Source of the DNA: Sinorhizobium terangae | GTDB taxonomy: Bacteria > Pseudomonadota > Alphaproteobacteria > Rhizobiales > Rhizobiaceae | Assembly: GCF_009601505.1 (NCBI RefSeq) | Contig: NZ_WITC01000066.1 | Coordinates: 1 to 64,000 of the forward strand | Direction: 5' to 3' | Length of the DNA: 64,000 bases | Shown: positions 54,582 to 64,000 of the stretch, piece after piece | Layout: each line of letters opens with the position of its first letter | Position numbering within the stretch: the stretch's first letter is position 1 | Made by a program: the position numbers and the translations under genes | Notes under the pieces: model-generated | The model's database searches: none | Told to the model about the DNA's origin: nothing | What the model saw: only the letters and a program-made list of their open reading frames with translations

Positions 54582-57500
54582 ATGCTCAGGATGCATCTCA
54601 AGAACCATGAATACTTGAGCGTTTTCAGTGGTGCGAGCAGGGTCTACACGACTCCCGCCGCCTATCATGCAAATCTTGGTCTTTCCCCTGCAGTCTCGGT
54701 GACTGTCGTGCCTGGTACCGGGGTCGGTGTCGAAGGTGACGGCGCGTCGCGCAGACGGAGAAGGCGCGACACGGGATCCACACAGGATGCAGGCGGGACC
54801 GACGCCCACCCTCGGGATGCAGAAGTCCATGCGCTGCAGGACACCGGGCCCGACAAACCTCATGGGGATCACGAGGGAGGGGAACCCCCGCAAGATGCCG
54901 GCGGTGCGAGCGAATTCCCGCAGGACACCGGCGGATTGGGCGATTTCCCAAGGGACGACCAGGACCCGAACGAGCCTCGCCATGACGGCGACCGGCTCCG
55001 CAGAGACCGACGCGAAACCAGCCTCGACAAGGCCCCTGAGGACACCGGGGGGCTAGGCAAGCTGCTAGGCGACAGTATCGCGACCGGCCTTTCAGTGGAA
55101 AAGTCAGTTTCCGAGACTGACGGCGGAACGCAAGCATCCACGGCCCTCTACCCGACGTGGACGGTGGGAGCCGCATCCCATCCTGCGACAGGAACGTGGC
55201 TCGTCGGAGGCGGTTCCAGCCTCTCGCCAACTGCGTCGCTGAGTGCGACTACCCAGCAGGCCGCGGCGACGGCCGCTGTCACCGCGACGCCGAACAAGAT
55301 CGTCCTGGAAAACATGAAGCAGGGAAATCCCATCAGCGAATGGGGCATCGACGGCGATGGCGACGGCAATATTCAAGGCTTTGCCACACAGATCAGCACC
55401 AATATCGGTCAGACGGTCGATTTCAAGATCGCAACCGACTCGACGGACTACCGGATCGAAATCTACCGGCTCGGCTATTACGGCGGCGACGGCGCCCGCA
55501 GGGTGGCGACGATCGACGTGAATCTTGCACAGGCGCAGGTGCAGCCGCATCCAATAGTCGACATGGCGCGCGGCCTGATCGACTGCGGCAACTGGTCTGT
55601 CTCAGCAAGCTGGACAATCCCCGACGACATGGTCTCTGGCGTCTACATCGCCAAGCTCGTCCGCGAGGATGGAACCGCGGGCTCAAGCCACATCCCGTTT
55701 ATCGTCCGCGACGACGCCTCGACCAGCGACATCGTCTTCCAGACATCCGATACGACCTGGCAGGCCTACAATGCCTGGGGCGGCGCAAGCCTGTACTATG
55801 GCCAGGTGCCGGTCGATCCCAACGACATGATCGGCTACATGCCCCCCAACTGCAATTGCGGCCTGACCGCCATCGGCAGGGCCTCCGCCGTCAGCTACAA
55901 TCGCCCCATTATCACCAACACGAGCCCCGTCGGCGGCACGCACGACTTCATTTTCGGGGCCGAGCATTCGGCGATCCGCTGGCTCGAGCAGAACGGCTAC
56001 GATGTTTCCTATATCTCCGGCGTCGACACGACACGAAACGGCACCCTGCTGCTCAATCATGATGCTTTCCTTTCGGTCGGACATGACGAGTACTGGTCGG
56101 CTGAACAGCGAGCCAACGTCGAAGCCGCGCGAGACGCCGGCGTCAATCTCGCATTCTGGAGCGGCAACGAATGCTACTGGAAGGTCCGCTGGGAGACGAG
56201 CATCGACGGCAACGGCACGCCCTACCGGACGATGGTTTGTTACAAGGAGACCTGGGGCACAAGCACTGATCCGAGCAATGTCGGCACGGGCACTTGGCGC
56301 GACCCGCGTTTTGCCGACCCGGGACAGGAGCCCGAAAACTCGCTGACCGGCACCATGTTCACGGTGGACAGCTACCGCCAGGACACCATCACCATTCCGT
56401 ACGACTATTCCAACCTGCGCTTCTGGCGCAACACGGATGTCGCGAACCTCCAGCCAGGGCAGACCTACTCGCTGGTGCAGAACCTGCTCGGATACGAATG
56501 GGACTCCGATGTCGAAAACGGCTTCAGGCCGGCCGGATTGGTGAATCTGTCGCTCTCGACGGTTTCGGTGGACACCTATCTGCGCGACTACGGCACCTCA
56601 ATCGGCTCAGCCGACGTGTCTCATAGCCTCACCATGTACCGGGCCGAAAGCGGGGCACTCGTCTTCGGAGCCGGCACGGTTTTCTGGTCCTGGGGTCTCG
56701 ATTCCAACCACGAGGGCGCTGCGACGCCGACTGATCCGAATGTCCAGCAGGCGATGGTCAACATGTTCGCCGACATGGGCATCCAGCCGCAGACGCTGGA
56801 TGCGAGCCTGATTCTGGCGACGCAATCGACGGATACGGCCAAGCCGGTCTCGACGATCACGTCCCCCAGTGTCGGCGCGACCTTCGTGGAGGGGCAGCGG
56901 GTCACAGTCACCGGCACGGCGCAGGATTTCGGCGGCGGGATCATCGCCGGCATCGAGGTCTCCACGGACGGCGGACAGCACTGGTTCAAAGCGACCGGCA
57001 GGGAAAACTGGACCTACAACTGGGTCGTACAGGCAAGCGGCACCTACACGATCATGTCGCGCGCCGTCGACGACAGCCTCAATCTCGAGACGCCATCGGC
57101 CGGCAAACAGGTAACCGTATCGCTGCCCCAGACCTCCAGTCTGTGGACGCTGGCTGCAAAACCGGCCGTGGAGACCGCACTCGATCGCACCGGCGTGGAA
57201 CTGGGGGTCCGCTTCCAGACGACGACCAATGGTCTCGTGGAAGGCATTCGCTTTTACAAGGGCTTCTATAACGTAGGCGAGCATGTCGTCAGCCTTTGGA
57301 CCGCCAACGGAACGCTCCTTGCCACGGGCGTCTCGACGGGCGAGCCGATTTCCGGATGGCAGACGGTCACTTTCTCGAGCCCGGTCCAGATCACGGCTGG
57401 AACGACCTACGTCGCGTCCTACCACAGCGGCGGCTATTACTCGGTGACCGATGGATACTTCAATTCCGCCTACTCCAACGGCGCCATCAAGGTTGCTCAG

Positions 57501-59957
57501 AACGGCGGCGTCTATGCCTACAGCGCCAATGCCGGGACCTTCCCCGGCAACAGCTTCAACGGCGCCAATTACTGGGTGGACGTCGTCTTCAATGCAGGCC
57601 CGAACATCGTTCCGGTAGCCGTCGACGACAGCGGTTTCACCGTATTTCGCGATGGAACCATGACCATACCTGTCGCCGCTCTCGTCGCGAACGACACCGA
57701 CGGCAACAACGACGCGCTGACGATCACCGCAGTCAGCAATGCCGTCAACGGCACGGTAACGCTGGACGCTCAGACGGGCTACGTCATCTTCAAGCCGACG
57801 GCCGGCTATGTCGGGCCGGCGAGCTTCAGCTACACGGTTTCCGACGGCCGCGGCGGAACGGATCAGGGCAGTGTCAGCCTGACGGTGGAAGAGGGGCCGG
57901 TCGGCGTATCGCTCTTCCAACCGGCGGACGGCCCGACCGGCAGCAGCTTTAACGACAACCGTGCCCTCGAACTGGGCATGAAATTCGTCGCTTCCACCAG
58001 CGGGACGATTACCGGCATCCGCTTTTACAAGGCTTCCAACGATACGGGGCCACACACCGGGTCCATCTGGACCTCCACCGGCACACTGCTGGGCACCGTG
58101 ACCTTTACCAATGAATCGCTCAGCGGATGGCAGACCGCGAAATTTTCCAGCCCGATTCAGATTTCCGCCGGAACAACCTATGTCGCCTCCTACCACACCT
58201 CGGGCACCTACCATGCGACAGGTAATTATTTCACGACTGCGCGCACCAATGGGCCGCTGACGGCCCCGGCCTCCACAACGGGCAGCGACAACGGCGTCTA
58301 TTCCTACGGAACAGGCACCGTCTTCCCCACATCGAACTACCAGGCCGCGAACTACTGGGTCGACGTCGTCTTCAACCAGTCGACGACGAATACAGCCCCG
58401 ACTGCCGCCAATGATAACGGCTTCCTGGCCTACTACAATACGGCCCTGTCGATCGCCGCGTCTGCAGTCCTTGGCAACGACGTCGATCTCGATGGCGATA
58501 CGCTCTCGATTACCGGCGTCAACAGCGCGACGAACGGCGCGGTCACCTTCGACACCCAGGCCAACCGCATTATTTTCACGCCGACCACCGGCTACACCGG
58601 GCCGGCCAGCTTCTCCTACACCATATCGGACGGCCGCGGTGGAACGTCCTCGGCCAGCGTAAGCCTCACCGTCAGCCGAACGACGAGCCTGTTTGCCGCG
58701 TCCGATACACCGAGCGTCGCTGCCACGAGCGATGCGAGCTCCGTGGAACTCGGGGTCAAGTTCGTTGCCTCCGCTCGCGGCACGATCATCGGGCTGCGCT
58801 ATTACAAGAGCGCCCAGGACACCGGCACCCACACCGGTTCGCTCTGGACCAGCTCGGGGACACTGCTTGCCTCCGCCACCTTCACCAACGAAACCGCGAG
58901 CGGCTGGCAGACCGTGACCTTCTCGCAGCCGGTCGCAGTTTCGGCGGGCACAACCTATGTGGCGAGCTATCATTCCAATGGCCGCTACGCGATAACTCCG
59001 AACTATTTCGGCACCAGCCATTCGAGCGGCGCGCTTACCGCGCCATCGAGCGCGACCAGCGGCGGAAACGGCGTCTATGCTTACGGTACGGGCAGCATCT
59101 TCCCAACGGCGAGCTACAATGCGACGAACTATTGGGTCGACGTTCTCTACGAGCAGGCCACACAGAACACGGCTCCTGTGGCCAACAACGATTCCGGCTT
59201 CTCCACGAGTACCAATGCGCCGCTATCGATCCAGGCCTCTGCTCTGCTCGCCAATGACAATGATCCGGATGGCGACACAATAACGATCACGGGCGTCAGC
59301 AATGCGGTGAACGGCTCCGTCTCCTTCAATAGCCAGTCGAACGTCATTACTTTCACTCCGGCGAACGGTTATTCCGGGCCGGCGAGCTTCACCTACTCCA
59401 TTTCCGACGGGGTCGGCGGCATTGCCTCTGCCCAGGCTTCGGTTGACGTTATTCAGCAGGGTCCCGAGCAGAACGTATTCGCGGCAAACAGTGCGCCAGC
59501 GATTGCTTCGGTGAATGATCCGAGTGCGGTCAATCTTGGCATGAAGTTCCAGGCGGACGTGGCCGGCTGGATCACCGGGTTCCGCTTTTACAAGGGCGCC
59601 GACAACACGGGCCCGCATACCGGCTATCTGTGGACGTCGACCGGCACGCTGCTCGCAAGCGCGACGTTCACGAATGAAACCGCCAGCGGTTGGCAATCGG
59701 TCAATCTCGCCGAGCAGGTCGCGATCCAGCCGGATACGACCTACGTCGTCTCCTACAGCACCAATGGGTTCTATTCGGCGACGAGCAACTTCTTCACATC
59801 CGAAGTCGCAAACAACAACCTGCGGGCACTGTCGTCGGCACAGAGCGGAGGCAACGGCGTCTACGCATACGGGTCAAGCGGGCTGTTCCCGACGAACAGC
59901 TTCAACAGCACCAATTACTATGTGGATGTTGCGTTCAGGCCGCAACTCGTGGCGTAG
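54582..59957 (+). CDS. Giant DMFase-like / DUF4082 / cadherin-repeat protein, probable T1SS substrate
   Basis: A 1791-residue protein. Residues about 47-167 are charged low-complexity sequence with repeated DTGG/DAGG units; about 237-740 resemble the N,N-dimethylformamidase large subunit, with GHDEYWS (Tyr504) and GNECYWK (Glu530) in the likely metal-site region; about 753-850 is Ig-like; then DUF4082 domains at about 851-1006, 1108-1267, 1368-1523 and 1630-1791 alternate with cadherin-like tandem-95 repeats at about 1008-1105, 1270-1366 and 1527-1625. No signal peptide is seen and no RTX nonapeptides. A type I exporter gene set follows, so it is presumably secreted or surface-displayed. Enzyme activity is unproven. 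An in-frame TTG at 54540 would lengthen it by 14 residues. Confidence 0.88.
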   Translation: MLRMHLKNHEYLSVFSGASRVYTTPAAYHANLGLSPAVSVTVVPGTGVGVEGDGASRRRRRRDTGSTQDAGGTDAHPRDAEVHALQDTGPDKPHGDHEGGEPPQDAGGASEFPQDTGGLGDFPRDDQDPNEPRHDGDRLRRDRRETSLDKAPEDTGGLGKLLGDSIATGLSVEKSVSETDGGTQASTALYPTWTVGAASHPATGTWLVGGGSSLSPTASLSATTQQAAATAAVTATPNKIVLENMKQGNPISEWGIDGDGDGNIQGFATQISTNIGQTVDFKIATDSTDYRIEIYRLGYYGGDGARRVATIDVNLAQAQVQPHPIVDMARGLIDCGNWSVSASWTIPDDMVSGVYIAKLVREDGTAGSSHIPFIVRDDASTSDIVFQTSDTTWQAYNAWGGASLYYGQVPVDPNDMIGYMPPNCNCGLTAIGRASAVSYNRPIITNTSPVGGTHDFIFGAEHSAIRWLEQNGYDVSYISGVDTTRNGTLLLNHDAFLSVGHDEYWSAEQRANVEAARDAGVNLAFWSGNECYWKVRWETSIDGNGTPYRTMVCYKETWGTSTDPSNVGTGTWRDPRFADPGQEPENSLTGTMFTVDSYRQDTITIPYDYSNLRFWRNTDVANLQPGQTYSLVQNLLGYEWDSDVENGFRPAGLVNLSLSTVSVDTYLRDYGTSIGSADVSHSLTMYRAESGALVFGAGTVFWSWGLDSNHEGAATPTDPNVQQAMVNMFADMGIQPQTLDASLILATQSTDTAKPVSTITSPSVGATFVEGQRVTVTGTAQDFGGGIIAGIEVSTDGGQHWFKATGRENWTYNWVVQASGTYTIMSRAVDDSLNLETPSAGKQVTVSLPQTSSLWTLAAKPAVETALDRTGVELGVRFQTTTNGLVEGIRFYKGFYNVGEHVVSLWTANGTLLATGVSTGEPISGWQTVTFSSPVQITAGTTYVASYHSGGYYSVTDGYFNSAYSNGAIKVAQNGGVYAYSANAGTFPGNSFNGANYWVDVVFNAGPNIVPVAVDDSGFTVFRDGTMTIPVAALVANDTDGNNDALTITAVSNAVNGTVTLDAQTGYVIFKPTAGYVGPASFSYTVSDGRGGTDQGSVSLTVEEGPVGVSLFQPADGPTGSSFNDNRALELGMKFVASTSGTITGIRFYKASNDTGPHTGSIWTSTGTLLGTVTFTNESLSGWQTAKFSSPIQISAGTTYVASYHTSGTYHATGNYFTTARTNGPLTAPASTTGSDNGVYSYGTGTVFPTSNYQAANYWVDVVFNQSTTNTAPTAANDNGFLAYYNTALSIAASAVLGNDVDLDGDTLSITGVNSATNGAVTFDTQANRIIFTPTTGYTGPASFSYTISDGRGGTSSASVSLTVSRTTSLFAASDTPSVAATSDASSVELGVKFVASARGTIIGLRYYKSAQDTGTHTGSLWTSSGTLLASATFTNETASGWQTVTFSQPVAVSAGTTYVASYHSNGRYAITPNYFGTSHSSGALTAPSSATSGGNGVYAYGTGSIFPTASYNATNYWVDVLYEQATQNTAPVANNDSGFSTSTNAPLSIQASALLANDNDPDGDTITITGVSNAVNGSVSFNSQSNVITFTPANGYSGPASFTYSISDGVGGIASAQASVDVIQQGPEQNVFAANSAPAIASVNDPSAVNLGMKFQADVAGWITGFRFYKGADNTGPHTGYLWTSTGTLLASATFTNETASGWQSVNLAEQVAIQPDTTYVVSYSTNGFYSATSNFFTSEVANNNLRALSSAQSGGNGVYAYGSSGLFPTNSFNSTNYYVDVAFRPQLVA
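57133..59957 (+). repeat. Four DUF4082 units at about 780-bp period
   Basis: Repeat units begin near 57133, 57904, 58684 and 59470. Each has an N-terminal [12 protein letters not shown] strand, GIRFYK, a [13 protein letters not shown] core, TTYVASYH and a final NYWVDVVF segment. The first three are each followed by a cadherin-like spacer with [12 protein letters not shown] calcium motifs. Units differ clearly in sequence, so the array is old rather than a fresh tandem duplication. Confidence 0.85.
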
Positions 59958-59980
59958 GGGCAGACATGGAGAGAGGAACG

Positions 59981-61192
59981 ATGCGCGACGATCGACTGCC
60001 GGTGACGGTGCTGGCGGGCTTTCTCGGCGCAGGCAAGACGACGCTCCTGAATCATATTCTGCGTAACCGCGAAGGCTATCGCGTCGCGGTGATCGTCAAC
60101 GACATGAGCGAGATCAGCATCGATGCGGACCTCGTTCGCGACGGGGGAGCCGACCTTTCGCGCACCGACGAGACGCTGATCGAACTGACCAACGGATGCA
60201 TATGCTGCACGCTTCGCGCGGACCTGCTTGCCGAGGTTCGCCGCCTGGCGGCGGAAGGACGCTTCGACTACCTGCTGATCGAGGGTACGGGCATTGCCGA
60301 GCCTTTGCCGATCGCCGCGACGTTCTCCTTCAGGGATGAAACAGGCGCCGCACTGTGTGATGTCGCCCGGCTCGATACGATGGTCTCTGTCGTGGATGCA
60401 GTGAACCTGCTTGCCGATTACTCGAGCGCGGATTTTCTCGCCGACCGCGGCGAGGCGCGCGACAAGGACGACAAGCGCACCCTCATCGATCTTCTCGTCG
60501 AGCAGATCGAATTCGCCGATGTGGTGGTGATCAACAAGATTTCGGACGTGAGTGTCGAAACGCGGACAACGGTGCGCCGGATCATCGCTGCGCTCAATTG
60601 CGATGCCCGTGTCATGGAAACCGATTTCGGCCGGCTGCCGCTCGCCACGGTCCTCGATACCGGCCTGTTCAGCGAGACGAGATCGGCGCGACACCCGCTG
60701 TGGCACAAGGAACTCTACGGCTGGGGCGACCATGTCCCCGAAACCGAGGAATACGGGATCACCAGTTTCGTCTACCGGGCGCGGCGTCCCTTCGATCCCG
60801 CGAAGTTCGAGGATTTCCTCGCGAAAGAATGGACGGGCCTCATTCGGGCCAAGGGGCATTTCTGGCTGGCGACGCGCCCCGACTGGATCGGCCAGCTTTC
60901 GATCGCCGGGACCCAACGCCGCACCGAGGCAAAGGGCCTCTGGTGGGCCTCGGTGCCCAAGGCGCACTGGCCCCGTTATCCGCAATTCCGCGAATTGCTC
61001 GATCGGCATTGGAGCGCCGTCTGGGGCGATCGCCGGCAGGAACTCGTCTTCATCGGGACGGGTCTCGTCGAGGGGGCGATCCGCGCCGCGCTCGACGACT
61101 GCATGATCGGTGAGGAGACCGGCTTCGATCCGCAGCTGGCGCGCGGCCTGCGTGATCCGTTTCCACCATGGCAGCACGCGCCTGCCGCATGA
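59981..61192 (+). CDS. CobW/COG0523-family GTPase, metallochaperone-like
   Basis: A 403-residue G3E GTPase. Walker [10 protein letters not shown] is at 13-21, the metal-binding CICC at 73-76 (NGCICCTLR), Walker B-side ELTNG and [11 protein letters not shown], and guanine-specificity VVINKISD near 190; the CobW_C domain fills about 255-370. Family members deliver zinc or other metals to client enzymes. ATG at 59981 follows GGAGAGAGGAA; ATG 59966 is a second choice. It lies 23 bp after the giant gene, so the two are likely co-transcribed. Confidence 0.92.
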   Translation: MRDDRLPVTVLAGFLGAGKTTLLNHILRNREGYRVAVIVNDMSEISIDADLVRDGGADLSRTDETLIELTNGCICCTLRADLLAEVRRLAAEGRFDYLLIEGTGIAEPLPIAATFSFRDETGAALCDVARLDTMVSVVDAVNLLADYSSADFLADRGEARDKDDKRTLIDLLVEQIEFADVVVINKISDVSVETRTTVRRIIAALNCDARVMETDFGRLPLATVLDTGLFSETRSARHPLWHKELYGWGDHVPETEEYGITSFVYRARRPFDPAKFEDFLAKEWTGLIRAKGHFWLATRPDWIGQLSIAGTQRRTEAKGLWWASVPKAHWPRYPQFRELLDRHWSAVWGDRRQELVFIGTGLVEGAIRAALDDCMIGEETGFDPQLARGLRDPFPPWQHAPAA

Positions 61193-61217
61193 TGAGCTCA
61201 AAGGTAGGGAGTAAAAG

Positions 61218-61520
61218 ATGAGCACCGAACTTTATTCAGACGGCATCGGCGAGATCACTGTCACTGGAACGATCGTCAGGATCGACTTGATGTCGCTTTC
61301 CGCCACCGAACGGGACGAAAAGAACAACCCGAAGCCGGCGTTCCGGCAGCGGATCATCATGCCGGTGGATGCGTTCGCCAATGCGGTGGACCTCATGCAG
61401 AAGGCACTTGCCGGCCTCGTTGAAGCAGGCGCGGTTCGACGGATCGGCGATATCCAGAAACTTCCGGCGGGCGACACCCAACAGGGGCAGACAGCCAACG
61501 CGTCACCGAACTTCAACTGA
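61218..61520 (+). CDS. Conserved-looking 100-residue protein of unknown role
   Basis: I do not recognise it firmly. The 100-residue product has no signal peptide or helix through the membrane; the core RIDLMSLSATERDEKNNPK and AFRQRIIMPVDAFANAVDLMQKAL is faintly like DUF3467 proteins, and the tail is polar. GGGAG precedes the ATG. It lies 25 bp after the CobW-like gene and 28 bp before the exporter gene, all in one direction, so it is probably an accessory of the secretion locus. Confidence 0.8.
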   Translation: MSTELYSDGIGEITVTGTIVRIDLMSLSATERDEKNNPKPAFRQRIIMPVDAFANAVDLMQKALAGLVEAGAVRRIGDIQKLPAGDTQQGQTANASPNFN

Positions 61521-61548
61521 GCCGCAGCGCGATTTTCTGGGGCGGGTG

Positions 61549-63693
61549 ATGAGTACCAATCCGCATACCAGTCTTCAGTGTCTGGTCCTTGTCGCCCGTC
61601 ACCATGGCATCGACCTTTCACCCGAACGGCTGCTGCATGACTACGCATTGGGGGCCCAGCCGGTCGCGAACCGGCAGCTCCTGCGCATAGCGAAAGATGC
61701 CGGCTTGCGTGCCCGGCACGTAGAGCTCACCTGGCGTTCGCTCTTTCAGATGGGGGGCGCCTATCCGGTACTTGCCGAGCTGGAGAATGGCAACTGGGTC
61801 GTCATCGCCGGCGTTGCGACTGACAGCGAGGAGGAGGCGATCCGGATTCTCGATCCGCTGGCGGCGCGCCCCGATTTCATCGTCCTCAATGAGAGCCAGT
61901 TTTCCAAGGCCTGGCGCGGCTCCGCGGTTCTCGTGAAACGCAACTACCGTCTCGGCGACGATGACCAGCCCTTCGGCTTTCGCTGGTTCTTGCCGGAGAT
62001 CATACGCCAACGCGGGCTCTTCCGGGACGTGGCGCTCGCGGCCATCGCCCTTTACGGGCTCGGCCTCACCACGCCGATCTTTTTCCAGCTCGTCATCGAC
62101 AAGGTACTGGTGCATCAGAGCTACGCGACGCTGACGGTTCTGACCATCGGTATCGCGGTGGCGCTTGTCTTCGATGCTGCCTTCTCCTTCCTGCGGCGCT
62201 ATCTTCTGCTCTACGCGACCAACAAGATCGATATAAGGATAGCGACGCGTACCTTCGGGCATCTCCTGAACCTGCCGATCGCACTGTTCGAGCAGGCGTC
62301 CGCCGGCGTCCTCGTGAAGCACATGCAGCAGACCGGCCGCATTCGCGAGTTTCTGACCGGCAGGCTCTTCCTCACCCTGCTCGATGGGCTTTCGCTCCTG
62401 GTGTTCGTGCCGATCCTCGCCCTCTACAGCGTCAAGCTCACCTTCGTGGTGCTCGGCTTTGCCGCGCTGGTAGGCCTCGTCGTAATGACGCTGGTGGGGC
62501 CGTTCCAGCAACGGCTTCAGGCGCTCTATCAGGCTGAAGGCGATCGGCAGGCCATGCTCGTGGAAACGGTGCACGGCATGCGCACGGTCAAGTCGCTGGC
62601 GCTCGAGCCACGCCAACGGCGGGTGTGGGACGACCATTCGGCCCGCTCGATCTCCGTGCGCTTCCGCGTCGAGAAGATTTCGACCTTCGCGCAGGCTATC
62701 ACGGGGCTTCTGGAAAAACTGATGAGCGTCGCGATCGTCGGGTTGGGCGCACTCGATGTGTTCAGCGGGTCAATGACAATTGGCGCGCTCGTCGCATTCA
62801 ACATGCTGGCCGGCCGGGTTTCGGGGCCGCTCGTCCAGATCGTGACCATGATCCACGAATATCAGGAAGTGGCGCTTTCCGTGCGCATGCTCGGCGAGAT
62901 CATGAACCAGCGCCCGGAGCAGTTCGGGCGCGGACGCGGGCTGAGGCCGGATCTCAAGGGCCTGATCGAATTTGATAGGGTGACTTTCCGGTACGGGCCT
63001 GACGGCCCGCCTGCACTTGACGATGTTTCTTTCACGGTCCCCGCGGGCTCGGTCTTCGGCATCGTCGGCAAGAGCGGCTCGGGGAAGACAACTGTCACCC
63101 GGCTTATCCAGGGGCTCTATCAGAACCAGCAGGGCCTCGTGCGCATAGACGGCCATGACAGCCGCGAGATCGATCTCGTCCACCTGAGAAAGAGCATCGG
63201 CGTCGTGCTGCAGGACAATTTCCTTTTCCGAGGAACCGTTCGCGAAAACATCGCGGCGGCAAGGACGGATGCGAGCATCGAGGAGATCGCCGCGGCCGCA
63301 CGGATTGCCGGCGCCGAGGAGTTCATCGAGCGACTGCCTCGCGGCTTCGAAACCCTGCTTGAGGAAAATGCCTCCAATCTCTCGGGCGGCCAGAAACAGC
63401 GTCTTGCCATCGCCCGGGCGCTGATCACCGATCCTCGATTGCTCATCCTCGACGAAGCGACGAGCGCTCTCGACCCCGACAGCGAGGCTATCGTCAGGCA
63501 GAACCTCTCCAAGATCGCCGAGGGACGCACCGTCATCATCGTCTCGCACCGCCTGTCCACGCTTGTCGATGCCGATGCGATCCTTGTCATCGAGCGCGGC
63601 AAGATCGCCGATATCGGACGCCACGATCAGCTTGTTTCACGCTGCATGACCTATCGCCACCTCTGGTCACAGCAGACAAGGCAGTCCGCATGA
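61549..63693 (+). CDS. Type I secretion ABC transporter (HlyB type)
   Basis: Inner-membrane exporter of 714 residues. The N-terminal C39-like domain (about 1-135) lacks the catalytic Cys at the usual DCG position, so it is a non-peptidase docking domain as in HlyB. Six helices (about 150-430) follow, then the ATPase domain with GKSGSGKTT (about 506-514), LSGGQKQRLAIARAL (about 610) and LLILDEATSALD. The likely cargo is the giant protein encoded upstream. ATG 61549 has GGGGCGGG before it. It overlaps the next gene in an ATGA. Confidence 0.95.
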   Translation: MSTNPHTSLQCLVLVARHHGIDLSPERLLHDYALGAQPVANRQLLRIAKDAGLRARHVELTWRSLFQMGGAYPVLAELENGNWVVIAGVATDSEEEAIRILDPLAARPDFIVLNESQFSKAWRGSAVLVKRNYRLGDDDQPFGFRWFLPEIIRQRGLFRDVALAAIALYGLGLTTPIFFQLVIDKVLVHQSYATLTVLTIGIAVALVFDAAFSFLRRYLLLYATNKIDIRIATRTFGHLLNLPIALFEQASAGVLVKHMQQTGRIREFLTGRLFLTLLDGLSLLVFVPILALYSVKLTFVVLGFAALVGLVVMTLVGPFQQRLQALYQAEGDRQAMLVETVHGMRTVKSLALEPRQRRVWDDHSARSISVRFRVEKISTFAQAITGLLEKLMSVAIVGLGALDVFSGSMTIGALVAFNMLAGRVSGPLVQIVTMIHEYQEVALSVRMLGEIMNQRPEQFGRGRGLRPDLKGLIEFDRVTFRYGPDGPPALDDVSFTVPAGSVFGIVGKSGSGKTTVTRLIQGLYQNQQGLVRIDGHDSREIDLVHLRKSIGVVLQDNFLFRGTVRENIAAARTDASIEEIAAAARIAGAEEFIERLPRGFETLLEENASNLSGGQKQRLAIARALITDPRLLILDEATSALDPDSEAIVRQNLSKIAEGRTVIIVSHRLSTLVDADAILVIERGKIADIGRHDQLVSRCMTYRHLWSQQTRQSA

Positions 63694-64000
63694 CCGCGCG
63701 CGGCCGGCGATCCACAAATATTTCGGATGACGGCCTCACCGGCAGACGCCCGCTGCCGCCCGTGATCGCAGAGTTTCAGTCTGACGCGGTGGAACTGGAG
63801 GAGCGCGTACCGCCGAGGATCGCCCGGTTGACTCTCTACGGCATTGCGGCCCTCATCGCCGCCGCGGTTCTGTGGGCCTCGATCTCATCGATCGACGAGG
63901 TCGTCGTTGCTCCCGGCAAGCTGGTGACAACGCGGCCGAACATCATCCTGCAGCCGCTAGAGACCTCCATCGTTCGTTCGATCGATGTGACGACCGGAGA
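63690..64000 (+). CDS. HlyD-type membrane-fusion protein (partial, 5' end)
   Basis: Periplasmic adaptor of a type I secretion system, cut by the window end after about 103 residues. A polar N-terminus is followed by one helix (LTLYGIAALIAAAVLWASISS) and the start of the lipoyl/barrel-sandwich domain, EVVVAPGKLVTTRPNIILQPLETSIVRSIDV, which matches HlyD/PrtE-type starts. Begins in an ATGA overlap with the exporter gene. The outer-membrane TolC partner is not in view. Confidence 0.93.
   Translation, partial: MTARGRRSTNISDDGLTGRRPLPPVIAEFQSDAVELEERVPPRIARLTLYGIAALIAAAVLWASISSIDEVVVAPGKLVTTRPNIILQPLETSIVRSIDVTTG

Noticed and set aside
56607..59021. 804-codon minus-strand frame opposite the giant gene
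   Set aside because: It mirrors the repeats of the DUF4082 protein on the other strand, has low-complexity composition and no recognisable domain.
54582..59957. RTX-type calcium nonapeptide repeats in the giant protein
   Set aside because: A single GDGDGN-like stretch near 55345 is present but no GGxGxDxUx array; the repeats are DUF4082 and cadherin-like.
1..64000. CRISPR arrays, insertion sequences, tRNA or rRNA genes
   Set aside because: No regularly spaced short repeats, transposase-like proteins, terminal inverted repeats or structural RNA signatures were seen.

Overview
The window is GC-rich chromosomal or megaplasmid DNA from an alphaproteobacterium, most likely a Rhizobiaceae member close to Sinorhizobium/Ensifer. 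This rests on gene content: a fused PuuE-UraD gene, ExoF/ExoY/ExoP-like polysaccharide proteins, dipeptide-type ABC operons, and a CTACAGCG...CGCTGTAG palindrome of a kind I associate with rhizobial intergenic DNA. No rRNA, tRNA, insertion sequence, phage gene or CRISPR array was seen. Species assignment is inference.

Region 1 (1-7400) is purine/ureide catabolism. A leftward operon uraH-xdhA-xdhB-xdhC (xanthine to urate; hydroxyisourate hydrolysis) diverges from a rightward bifunctional allantoinase/OHCU decarboxylase gene and allA. Urate oxidase and allantoate-degrading enzymes are absent here. An AzgA-like purine permease lies at 20266-21558. A 16-nt motif, AGACTTTCAAATTTTT, occurs both between uraH and puuE-uraD and upstream of the permease gene.

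Region 2 (7400-20000) holds a leftward unit for an EamA transporter and a peptide/opine-type ABC importer (binding protein, two permeases, one double ATPase). Divergent from it is a rightward operon: sialidase-fold protein, PdxA2-type dehydrogenase, DapA-family aldolase/dehydratase, iron-type alcohol dehydrogenase. A GntR/FCD regulator and a DUF1537 acid-sugar kinase converge on it. PdxA2 plus DUF1537 kinase is the known signature of four-carbon acid-sugar catabolism; the three other enzymes suggest a longer, uncharacterised route.

Region 3 (22000-53700) is a Wzx/Wzy-type exopolysaccharide locus of about 23 genes: ExoF-like export protein; rfbACBD (dTDP-L-rhamnose); Wzx flippase; a leftward amino-sugar operon (two acetyltransferases, two DegT aminotransferases, an oxidoreductase, an epimerase); glycosyltransferases; a Wzy/ligase-type membrane protein; an ExoY-like initiating transferase; a co-polymerase split into a Wzz-like protein and a separate ATPase; wecB/wecC (ManNAcA) and a WecG/TagA-family transferase overlapping an uncharacterised repeat-helix protein. 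Two LuxR-type regulators with degenerate receiver-like domains sit in it, the second among AT-rich non-coding gaps.

Region 4 (54500-64000) is an apparent type I secretion locus: a 1791-residue protein with an N,N-dimethylformamidase-large-subunit-like domain, an Ig-like domain and four DUF4082 domains alternating with three cadherin-like repeats; a CobW-family GTPase; a 100-residue protein; a HlyB-type exporter with a non-peptidase C39-like domain; and the start of a HlyD-type adaptor that runs off the window. This is the best candidate for a little-described system.
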